From an uncultured Clostridia bacterium (GTDB lineage Bacteria; Bacillota; Clostridia; Christensenellales; CAG-1252): a DNA stretch of 5,379 bases. The stretch covers positions 1 through 5,379 of the forward strand of contig CAMOUZ010000085.1 in the NCBI GenBank assembly GCA_946626795.1, in the 5' to 3' direction. The notes beneath the pieces were generated by a model. That model made no database searches. It was not told the DNA's origin and was given only the letters and a program-made list of their open reading frames with translations. Below, one piece after another: positions 1 to 5,379 of the stretch (position 1 is its first letter; each line of letters starts with the position of its first letter). The position numbers and the translations under genes were made by a program.

Positions 1-220
1 CTCAGAATTAAGCGCACTATCCCGCCGATCATCGCCCGCGTTGCCGTCTCACGGCTGTACTAAACCCGCCGAAAGCAGGTTGGGTATAAGCTATCCGACG
101 CTTCTGTCTTCCACCGAAGAAAAAAATGTGGCCTGACATCCGACGCCGCGTTTCGCTTCCCCTAAAATAAATTGAGGTTGTGACATGACCGCTACTCGCA
201 CAACGCAGGTTTATATCGCT
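1..220 (-). ncRNA. Candidate structured noncoding RNA or long 5' leader, family not assigned, 3' end outside window
   Basis: The stretch downstream of the minus-strand promoter has no credible protein frame but is rich in base pairing. Stems on the minus strand are: GUUGUG 204-199 with CACAAC 182-177; CCAC 131-128 with GUGG 114-111, extended by UGUC/GACA-type pairing at 138-135 and 108-105; AACCUGC 81-75 with GCGGGUU 69-63 (loop UUUCG); and GCCGU 55-51 with ACGGC 47-43 (loop GAG). A possible long-range closing stem pairs CCUGCGUU (209-202) with AACGCGGG (42-35), and AGCG 220-217 could pair with CGCU 14-11. The domain is then about 210 nt, closed near its ends, the shape of an independent stable RNA. 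I compared remembered hallmarks of tmRNA, RNase P RNA, SRP RNA, T-box leaders and common riboswitches and found none. 6S RNA or a raiA-type RNA remain possible, but I do not recognise the sequence. Confidence 0.45.
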
Positions 221-226
221 GATTCT

Positions 227-255
227 TTTATAGCACAGTCAGAGCGGCTCTGCAA
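227..255 (-). promoter_or_regulatory. Sigma-A-type promoter with extended -10, directed leftward
   Basis: On the minus strand, a -35 TTGCAG (255-250) and a -10 TATAAA (232-227) are separated by exactly 17 bases. TG one base before the -10 gives an extended -10 (TGCTATAAA). Transcription would begin near A220. The region just upstream (about 256-308) is almost purely A/T with phased A and T runs, like an UP element, which suggests a strong promoter such as those of stable RNAs. It faces away from the ATPase stop and toward the left edge, so it would serve an RNA or gene beginning in the left 220 bases. Confidence 0.65.
240..252. promoter_or_regulatory. Perfect 13-base palindrome within the promoter spacer, possible operator
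   Basis: CAGAGC-G-GCTCTG is a perfect inverted repeat (6+1+6). It covers the first half of the -35 to -10 spacer and three bases of the -35 box. A dimeric regulator bound here would block or remodel RNA polymerase. The position is suggestive, but a palindrome of this size could be chance, and no regulator gene is in the window. Confidence 0.3.
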
Positions 256-327
256 TAATTATCAAGATTTTTTAATGAAGAAAAAGTTTTAATTAAAAAT
301 ATTTATAATGCAGATTTTCTTGTAATA

Positions 328-352
328 TTCGGAAATTTCGGAACATTTCGGA
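328..352. repeat. Three TTCGGA direct repeats with 9-10 base spacing
   Basis: TTCGGA occurs at 328-333, 337-342 and 347-352 in the gap between the ATPase stop and the AT-rich block before the leftward promoter. Starts are 9 and 10 bases apart, close to one helical turn, as expected for tandem protein-binding half-sites. They lie about 75 to 100 bases upstream of the -35 box. Function is unknown and chance duplication in short repetitive DNA is possible. Confidence 0.35.
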
Positions 353-372
353 GTCAAACGGAGAAAGCGGGT

Positions 373-2826
373 TTAGTCGCGATCGGAGAGGTCCTCCCCT
401 TCCGTCGTGTCGATATAATAATCTTTCAAATAGAAAGGAATGCTCTCCTTTCCGCCCGAGCGGAGCTTTTTCAAAACAAAGTGGAAGAGGACGTTCAACG
501 CCGCGCAAATCGTGATGCCGAGACAGATGACGCCGAAAGCTTTTCCGCTGATGGCGCTCACCTCAAAGGAGATAAAATCCATCCCTACGGAGTTTAATCC
601 ATAGAGGATAAAGACTGCGGCGATGAAGCCGATGAAGGAGAAAAGGATGACCTTCAAGCGATAACGATTGATGGGGATACAATTAAAGACGAGCTGGACG
701 AAACCGCAACCAGTGAGAGTCAAGGCGGCGACGGTGGGGCGCATTTCAAGCGAGATGGAGAAGACATTGCAGAAAAGGAAATACACCGCAAGCACCGAGA
801 AAAGGAGGGCGAACGTGGCGGGATACGTGCGTTTCAAGACGTTTTGCAGGAAATTTCCGTCCGGGACTTGGTCATTCGGCTGCATGGCGATAAAGAGATT
901 CGGGATGCCGAGGACGAAAACCTCGATCATCAACATCTGCGACGTTGAGAAAGGATAAAGCCTGCCGAGGCAGAGGAAGATCGCCGTCATGATGATCGTG
1001 AAGAGATTCTTCATAAAATAAAGCGACGCGACGTGCTCGATATTGCAGACCACTCGCCTGCCCTCCGCGACGACTTGGGGGAGAGAACTGAATTTACTAT
1101 CCACCAAGACAATGCCCGAAACGCTGCGCGCCACTTCGTTCGCACTGCCGAAGGAGATACTGCAATCGCTGTTTTTCAGCGCGTGAACGTCATTCACGCC
1201 GTCGCCGACCATACCTACGGTATGACCTTCTTTGCGAAGGTAATTAACAATGGTTGATTTCTGCTCGGGAGAGACGCGCCCGAAGATATTGTGGGTGCGC
1301 AACGCTTCTTTGAGGTCATCGTCCGAAAGATCCGCGCAACTGATATAATTCTCGCTGCCCTCCACGCCCGCTTTTTCCGCGATGCGAGAAACCGTCAAGG
1401 GATCGTCACCCGAAATGACCATAATGCGTACGCCGTTCTCCTTAAACCAACGCAGGGTGCAAGGGGCGTCCGAGCGGATCTCGTCCTCGATCTCGAAGGC
1501 GAGAATAGGCGTGCATTTTCCCACATCCGGGAAGAGGATGTCGCCATCCAAGCGGGAAAGAAGAACGACCCGCTTCCCTTTCTCGGCGCAGGCATGAGCG
1601 AACTCTTTCACTTCCCCTTCGAAGGTCGAGACGTATTCCGGCGCGCCGAGGAGATAATTCCTTCCGTCTTTAAAAGCGACGCCGCTGTACTTTCTGCCGG
1701 AATAAAACGGAAGCGCGAGCGCCACATTCTCCACATTTCCATCTGGGAATTCCTTGCGCAAAGCGCGCGCGGTGGAATTCATATCCTTCGTTCCCGCGAG
1801 AAGATCCGCCAAAATGCGATCCACGTCCTCCTCTTCGCGGAAGATTTTACGCGAGACGACGCGGAGATCCCCCGTCGTGATCGTGCCCGTTTTATCGAGG
1901 AGGAGGGTATCCACCAAGGCGAGCATCTCCACGCCGTAAAGGTCCTGCACGAGGGTATTTCTCTGCGAAAGCTTCAAAACGGAAGCCGCGAGTGCGCAAC
2001 TCGTCAGGAAAAACATACCGACGGGAAGCATCGAGAGGACGGACGCCGCCGTAAATTTCACCGCGTCGTGAAGGGAATGCTCCGTCGCGAAAAAATTCAC
2101 GAAAAATGACGCGATGGCGAGCGGCACGAGGACGAAACTGATGATCTTAATGATATAATCGAGGGAATAAAAGATCTTGCTCTTGGGCTTGCCGAGCTTT
2201 CGCACCGCCTTGCCGATCTTTTGGATATTGCTGTCCATTCCGACGCGATCCGCCTGCACGACGGCTTCGCCGACTAAGATATGACTGCCCGAAAGCAAGT
2301 AATCGCCCGTCGACTTTTTGACGAGATTCGCCTCGCCCGTCAGGATGGATTCGTCCACGTCGATGACGCCTTCGCGAATGATGCCGTCCACGGGCACTTT
2401 GCTTCCCGCGCGCATAATGACAAGGTCATCGAGAACAATCTCACGGACGGGGATGGCGACACGCTTACAATCGCGGATCACCTCAAAATCACTGTCCACC
2501 TCGAAGGAGAGCTTTTTCACGGCGTTGCGCGCCTTGATCCCCTGCACGATGCCGACGGTCATATTCAGGAAAATAATCATCGAAGAAAACGTATCACTGT
2601 TTTCACCGATGATGAAAAGCAAAACGATCAAAACGAGCGTAATAATATTGCAAAAAGAAAAGACATTCTCCGCGATGATCTTCAAGGAGGACTTTGCGGG
2701 ATTGAGTATCCTCGCATTCGTCTTATGTTCGCGAATCCTCTGGTCGATTTGGGAATATCCGAGTCCCATATCGAGTTTGGGAGAAAATCTCGCTACTTCT
2801 TTCTTGTTGCCGCCTATCATACGCAT
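373..2826 (-). CDS. Cation-transporting P-type ATPase, CtpE-like (HAD-IC family)
   Basis: Integral membrane ATP-driven ion pump of 817 residues, a normal full length. The actuator-domain TGEA is at 163-166. The phosphorylation motif DKTGTIT is at 311-317, with Asp311 as phosphoacceptor. The nucleotide domain includes KGKR (416-419), and the HAD hinge motifs are ISGDDPLT (471-478) and MVGDGVNDVHAL (539-550). I see ten likely membrane helices: about 55-74, 80-95, 225-247, 256-284, 601-621, 628-647, 668-690, 696-715, 724-744 and 762-785, followed by a polar acidic tail. No N-terminal heavy-metal domain and no CPC motif are present, which argues against Cu/Cd/Zn pumps. The overall pattern resembles mycobacterial CtpE, a calcium transporter, but M4 reads SMLPVGMFFLTS (265-276), not the PEGL version, so the ion is uncertain (Ca, Mg or Mn). 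The start ATG at 2824-2826 is one base after the rluA stop with no clear Shine-Dalgarno; a second ATG two codons later is also possible. It is the last gene of the visible operon. Confidence 0.93.
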   Translation of the reverse strand: MRMIGGNKKEVARFSPKLDMGLGYSQIDQRIREHKTNARILNPAKSSLKIIAENVFSFCNIITLVLIVLLFIIGENSDTFSSMIIFLNMTVGIVQGIKARNAVKKLSFEVDSDFEVIRDCKRVAIPVREIVLDDLVIMRAGSKVPVDGIIREGVIDVDESILTGEANLVKKSTGDYLLSGSHILVGEAVVQADRVGMDSNIQKIGKAVRKLGKPKSKIFYSLDYIIKIISFVLVPLAIASFFVNFFATEHSLHDAVKFTAASVLSMLPVGMFFLTSCALAASVLKLSQRNTLVQDLYGVEMLALVDTLLLDKTGTITTGDLRVVSRKIFREEEDVDRILADLLAGTKDMNSTARALRKEFPDGNVENVALALPFYSGRKYSGVAFKDGRNYLLGAPEYVSTFEGEVKEFAHACAEKGKRVVLLSRLDGDILFPDVGKCTPILAFEIEDEIRSDAPCTLRWFKENGVRIMVISGDDPLTVSRIAEKAGVEGSENYISCADLSDDDLKEALRTHNIFGRVSPEQKSTIVNYLRKEGHTVGMVGDGVNDVHALKNSDCSISFGSANEVARSVSGIVLVDSKFSSLPQVVAEGRRVVCNIEHVASLYFMKNLFTIIMTAIFLCLGRLYPFSTSQMLMIEVFVLGIPNLFIAMQPNDQVPDGNFLQNVLKRTYPATFALLFSVLAVYFLFCNVFSISLEMRPTVAALTLTGCGFVQLVFNCIPINRYRLKVILFSFIGFIAAVFILYGLNSVGMDFISFEVSAISGKAFGVICLGITICAALNVLFHFVLKKLRSGGKESIPFYLKDYYIDTTEGEDLSDRD

Positions 2827-2827
2827 T

Positions 2828-3544
2828 TTACTTGATCTTCACGCTCAAATGTCGCTCAATATCGAAGGCATTCCAAGGGAAAACCGAATCGTCCGGGAAC
2901 GCGCGAAAGACCATGATATCCTTCTTCGTGGGATGGGGAAAACGGATCTCCGCGCTCCATAAAGCGAGGTTTTCGGCATTCACGAGCTTATCGCCCGCAT
3001 ACTTCACGTCCCCGACGACGGGACAGCCGATATGAGCCGTCTGCACGCGGATCTGGTGACTCCTGCCTGTATAAAGATAGATCTCAGCGAGGCAGATATT
3101 ATCTTTTTTCTCGATTATTTTATAATCGAGGACCGCTCTTTTCGCTCCTTTGATCCCCATCGGAACGACGGTGACGACATTACGTGCTTCATCCTTAAAA
3201 AGATAATTGTCGAGACGTCCGTTCTTTTCCGCGGGGACGCCCGAAAGCACCGCGAGATACTTTTTATCGAATTCGCCCGAAGTGATGCTCTCCGTGAGGC
3301 GCGCCGCGGCTTTGCTCGTCTTGGCAAAGACCATTACGCCGCCCGTCGGACGATCGAGACGATGGACGAGCCCGAGGAAAACGTTCCCCTGCTTGTCATA
3401 GGTCTCTTTAAGATACTCTTTCAAAAGGGTGAGCATATCCGGATCCTTGCTCGAATCCTCCTGCGAAGGCACCCGAAAGGGTTTTACGACCACAAGGATG
3501 TGATTATCTTCATACAAAATGGGGATGTCTTTATACGTTATCAT
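2828..3544 (-). CDS. RluA-family RNA pseudouridine synthase
   Basis: Converts specific uridines in rRNA or tRNA to pseudouridine in the cytoplasm. The 238-residue protein starts MITYKDIPILYEDNHILVV, the usual beginning of the catalytic domain in short RluA proteins, with no S4 domain. The signature HRLDRPTGG lies at 61-69, with the invariant catalytic aspartate at Asp64. GRSHQIRVQTAHIGCPVVGD (160-179) is the second hallmark, and the C-terminal FPHPT motif is at 203-207. I chose the ATG at 3542-3544 rather than an upstream ATG (open to 3637) because it follows a good AAAGGTGA ribosome-binding site, keeps the family start, and avoids an extra 31 residues that run back into the methyltransferase gene and look like no RluA sequence. 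It lies 10 bases after the methyltransferase stop and one base before the ATPase start. The exact subfamily and target position cannot be told from the sequence. Confidence 0.94.
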   Translation of the reverse strand: MITYKDIPILYEDNHILVVVKPFRVPSQEDSSKDPDMLTLLKEYLKETYDKQGNVFLGLVHRLDRPTGGVMVFAKTSKAAARLTESITSGEFDKKYLAVLSGVPAEKNGRLDNYLFKDEARNVVTVVPMGIKGAKRAVLDYKIIEKKDNICLAEIYLYTGRSHQIRVQTAHIGCPVVGDVKYAGDKLVNAENLALWSAEIRFPHPTKKDIMVFRAFPDDSVFPWNAFDIERHLSVKIK

Positions 3545-3555
3545 ATCTTCACCTT
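3544..3555 (-). promoter_or_regulatory. Ribosome-binding site deciding the rluA start
   Basis: Read on the minus strand, AAAGGTGAAGAT directly precedes the ATG at 3542-3544. The AAGG/GGTGA core lies about 5 to 7 bases upstream of the start and begins within the last bases of the methyltransferase stop codon (3555-3557). It is the clearest Shine-Dalgarno among the three internal gene starts and supports choosing this ATG over the upstream one. Confidence 0.7.
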
Positions 3556-4430
3556 TACGTGTTCCATTCGGCGATCCCGCTGCAACCGCAAGGCAGTTCG
3601 ATGCCTTCGTCTGTGGGGAGCGCAAGTTCATAAGCATTGACCTTGAAGCCGCCTTTCTCCTTCAAGGCAAGCTTCAAAAGATTGGAAATGACGGTGGGTT
3701 GGAGCCCCGTCGTATAGGAATTGATGAGGAAAAAGAGTGGGTGATCCGTCAAAACTTCCGCCGTGCGTTTCACGAGCGAGAAGATGCTTTCCTCGATCTT
3801 CCAGACCTCGCCGTTCGGACCTCTTCCAAAGGAAGGGGGATCCATAATGACGGCGTCGTAAAGATTTCCTCTGCGGATCTCTCGATTTACGAATTTCAAG
3901 CAGTCATCCACGATGTAACGAATGGGAGCTTCGCGAAGACCGGAGGAAGCGGCATTCTGCTTGGCGCGATCCACCATCGCGGGCGCGGCGTCCACGTGGG
4001 TCACGGAAGCTCCCGCGGAAGCCGCCGCGATCGTCGCGCCGCCCGTATAAGCAAAAAGATTCAGGACCTTGATGGGGCGACCCGCCTTTTTGATGAGGTC
4101 AATGATCTTATCCCAATTCGCCGCTTGCTCGGGAAAAAGCCCCGTATGCTTAAAATTCTTGGAAAGTTTCAGATGAAAAGTGAGTCCTTTGCGCGAAACG
4201 GTGAATTCCTCCGCAAAGGGCTTCAAAACTACCCATTTCTCCTCTCGGCTCCCCGCTTCCGCGCGATAATACGCGCTGAGCTTCTGATAAGAGAAAAGAT
4301 CGAAGGGCGCGTCCCATATCGCCTGCGGATCGGGACGGAGCAAGAAAACCTTGCCCCACCTTTCGAGCTTATGACCGTTGCCCGTGGCAATGATCTCGTA
4401 ATCCTGCCAACCTTTCGCTATTTCCGACAT
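3555..4430 (-). CDS. Class I SAM-dependent methyltransferase (RlmI / Methyltrans_SAM type), probable rRNA methyltransferase
   Basis: Predicted cytoplasmic 291-residue methyltransferase using S-adenosylmethionine. The N-terminal ~100 residues are a small domain ending in FKHTGLFPEQAANW (93-106), resembling the segment before the catalytic fold in RlmI-like enzymes. The Rossmann fold follows: motif I VLNLFAYTGGAT (122-133), the acidic ribose-binding end of strand 2 HVDAAP (145-150), adenine-contacting VDDC (174-177) and motif IV DPPSFGRG (197-204). No PUA domain is visible, unlike E. coli RlmI. Where RlmI-type m5C enzymes carry a cysteine-containing SCS-like motif, this protein has FLINSYTTGL (234-243). 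C5-cytosine chemistry is therefore doubtful and the substrate is open. The ATG at 4428-4430 lies inside the end of ileS (13-base overlap) with no good Shine-Dalgarno, suggesting translational coupling to ileS. The family is confident; the rRNA target is inferred from family and from neighbours (tRNA synthetase, pseudouridine synthase). Confidence 0.88.
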   Translation of the reverse strand: MSEIAKGWQDYEIIATGNGHKLERWGKVFLLRPDPQAIWDAPFDLFSYQKLSAYYRAEAGSREEKWVVLKPFAEEFTVSRKGLTFHLKLSKNFKHTGLFPEQAANWDKIIDLIKKAGRPIKVLNLFAYTGGATIAAASAGASVTHVDAAPAMVDRAKQNAASSGLREAPIRYIVDDCLKFVNREIRRGNLYDAVIMDPPSFGRGPNGEVWKIEESIFSLVKRTAEVLTDHPLFFLINSYTTGLQPTVISNLLKLALKEKGGFKVNAYELALPTDEGIELPCGCSGIAEWNT

Positions 4431-5379
4431 ACAGAGAGTCTCACGTTTTTACCGTTGAGGTCATATTCTTTCGTATAACCTTCCGTCACGCCATATCGCA
4501 CCTCGTCCGCAAGGACGTCCGCGCATACGTCGAAATCCTCGATCACGCTTTTGAAATAATCCTCCGCTTCCACACCGAGGAGGATATGATCGGTGACCTC
4601 GAAGCCCGCTTCTTTTCTCATCGTCTGGATCTTGGAGACGATCTCGCGGGCAAATCCCTCTTTAATGAGCTCGTCGGTGAGCCTCGTGTCGAGCGCGACG
4701 GTGGTCGTGCCGTCCGATTCCGAGCTATACCCTTCCCCGCTCTTTGTGGTGATGAGGAGGTCGTCCGCCGTAAATTCCACTTCCTTGCCGTTCAGGACGG
4801 TTTTATACGTCTCTCCCGCGCGAACGGTCGCCACGATCTCCGCGGCGGGCGCCGTCATCAGGAAAGAGCGGATGGCTCCGAGAAGCGAACCGTATTTCGG
4901 ACCGAGCGTTTTGAGCTGCGGCTTGATCTCATAGGAAATGAAGGACTGCTCGCTCGCGGCGATGGAAACCTTCTTCACATTGAGCTCTTCCGCGGCGATA
5001 TCCAACATGCCGTCCATCGTAAAGGCGACGTCAGTCTTCACGAACATATTCGCGAGGGGCTGACGATTCTTGATATTCGCCTTATTGCGGCAAGCTCTGC
5101 CGAGGAAGACGATATTCTCGATGGCGGACATCTCTTTCTCGAACTCTTTGTCGATATATTTCTCGTCCGCGACGGGGAAAGACGTGAGATGCACGCTGAT
5201 CGGCGCGTTCTTGTCGTTATTCACGACGAGATTCCGATACACGCTCTCCGCCATAAAGGGAACGAAGGGCGCGATGAGCTTGGACATCGTGACAAGGACG
5301 TGATAAAGGGTGGTATAAGCCGCCGCCTTGTCCTCCGTCATTTCGCTGCCCCAATATCTTTCGCGGCAACGGCGCACGT
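4418..5379 (-). CDS. ileS: Isoleucyl-tRNA synthetase, type 2 (eukaryote-like), C-terminal part; 5' end outside window
   Basis: Cytoplasmic class I aminoacyl-tRNA synthetase that charges tRNA-Ile. Only about 319 C-terminal residues are visible. The frame is open to the window edge, and the GTG at 5375-5377 is an internal Val codon, not a start. The visible part opens with RRCRERYWGSEMTEDK (residues 2-17), the start of the anticodon-binding helical domain, continues through LIAPFVPFMAESVYRNLV (34-51), and includes the conserved NIKNRQPL (101-108). The C-terminal region (about 130-319), with ELIKEGFAREIVSKIQTMRKEAGFEV near 236-261, matches what I know of the DUF5915-type tail of type 2 enzymes. 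No Cys4 zinc-finger module, typical of E. coli-type (type 1) IleRS, is present. A full enzyme is about 1030-1050 residues, so roughly 700 residues, including the HIGH and KMSKS active-site motifs and the editing domain, lie to the right. It ends in TAG and overlaps the next gene by 13 bases. Identification as IleRS is firm; the type 2 assignment is likely. Confidence 0.95.
   Translation of the reverse strand, partial: VRRCRERYWGSEMTEDKAAAYTTLYHVLVTMSKLIAPFVPFMAESVYRNLVVNNDKNAPISVHLTSFPVADEKYIDKEFEKEMSAIENIVFLGRACRNKANIKNRQPLANMFVKTDVAFTMDGMLDIAAEELNVKKVSIAASEQSFISYEIKPQLKTLGPKYGSLLGAIRSFLMTAPAAEIVATVRAGETYKTVLNGKEVEFTADDLLITTKSGEGYSSESDGTTTVALDTRLTDELIKEGFAREIVSKIQTMRKEAGFEVTDHILLGVEAEDYFKSVIEDFDVCADVLADEVRYGVTEGYTKEYDLNGKNVRLSVCRK

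Larger units (their letters stand above)
221..372. other. AT-rich intergenic region between the ATPase gene and the leftward RNA
   Basis: Apart from the promoter, palindrome and TTCGGA repeats, this region shows no gene. No convincing intrinsic terminator follows the ATPase stop on the minus strand: there is only an A/U-only palindrome (287-298) followed by a short U run at 285-281, too weak to call. The operon may therefore read through into the downstream RNA, or end by a factor-dependent mechanism. Confidence 0.5.

Noticed and set aside
1..220. Assignment as T-box leader, SRP RNA, tmRNA or RNase P RNA
   Set aside because: None of their hallmark sequences (T-box AGGGTGG-type element, SRP GGAAGCA apical loop, tmRNA acceptor ends, RNase P GAGGAAAGTCC core) is present on either strand of this stretch.
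281..298. Possible intrinsic terminator (TTTTAATTAAAA palindrome followed by a U run on the minus strand)
   Set aside because: The stem would be entirely A/U with no room for a loop, so it is not a stable terminator hairpin.
293..508. Minus-strand 71-codon frame across the ATPase 3' end
   Set aside because: It is mostly an out-of-frame reading of the ATPase C-terminal tail followed by AT-rich DNA, with no domain or ribosome-binding site.
1291..2109. Plus-strand open frame of 272 codons antisense to the ATPase
   Set aside because: It is wholly contained opposite the conserved ATPase catalytic core, is rich in Arg/His/Glu, and has no motif or ribosome-binding site. A shadow frame.
3545..3637. 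Upstream ATG extending the pseudouridine synthase by 31 residues
   Set aside because: The extension overlaps the methyltransferase 3' end, has no RluA-like sequence, and the downstream ATG has a good ribosome-binding site and the usual family start.
2281..3640. Plus-strand frames 2281-2835, 2318-2962 and 3032-3640
   Set aside because: They overlap one another and lie opposite the ATPase and pseudouridine synthase. They show no family resemblance.
3519..4478. Plus-strand open frame of 319 codons antisense to the methyltransferase
   Set aside because: It lies opposite a gene with clear family motifs, has arginine-rich low-complexity-like composition with no recognisable domain, and runs into neighbouring genes at both ends. 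It is typical of an antisense shadow in moderately GC-rich coding DNA.

Overview
The window reads as one end of a leftward (minus-strand) operon from a low-GC Gram-positive type anaerobe. It is probably an uncultured Clostridia (Bacillota) lineage. This placement rests on protein style only: a eukaryote-like type 2 isoleucyl-tRNA synthetase, a CtpE-like P-type ATPase with the Clostridia-style 'LPxGM' M4 motif, and very compact gene spacing. I cannot name a genus. All four recognisable protein genes lie on the minus strand, so transcription runs from the right edge to the left.

Right to left, the operon holds four genes. First is the C-terminal third of ileS (4418-5379, its start lying beyond the window). 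Next is a class I SAM-dependent methyltransferase of the RlmI/Methyltrans_SAM type (3555-4430), which overlaps the ileS end by 13 bases. Then comes an RluA-family pseudouridine synthase (2828-3544), 10 bases after the methyltransferase stop. Last is an 817-residue cation-transporting P-type ATPase (373-2826), one base after the synthase stop. The first three genes concern tRNA charging and RNA modification. The fourth is a membrane ion pump that seems tied to them only by cotranscription and translational coupling. The operon promoter is not in the window.

The left 372 bases carry no convincing protein gene. Just after the ATPase is an AT-rich stretch with three helically phased TTCGGA repeats. 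It leads into a strong-looking minus-strand sigma-A promoter: TTGCAG, a 17-base spacer and an extended -10 TGCTATAAA. A perfect 6+1+6 palindrome is wedged into the spacer. Downstream, roughly 220 to the window edge, the sequence has several stable hairpins and a possible 8-bp long-range closing stem. This suggests a structured noncoding RNA or long 5' leader whose 3' end or downstream gene lies outside the window. I could not assign it to a family with confidence, and it is the part of the window most worth a second look. Long plus-strand open frames across the four genes look like antisense shadows and are not annotated.
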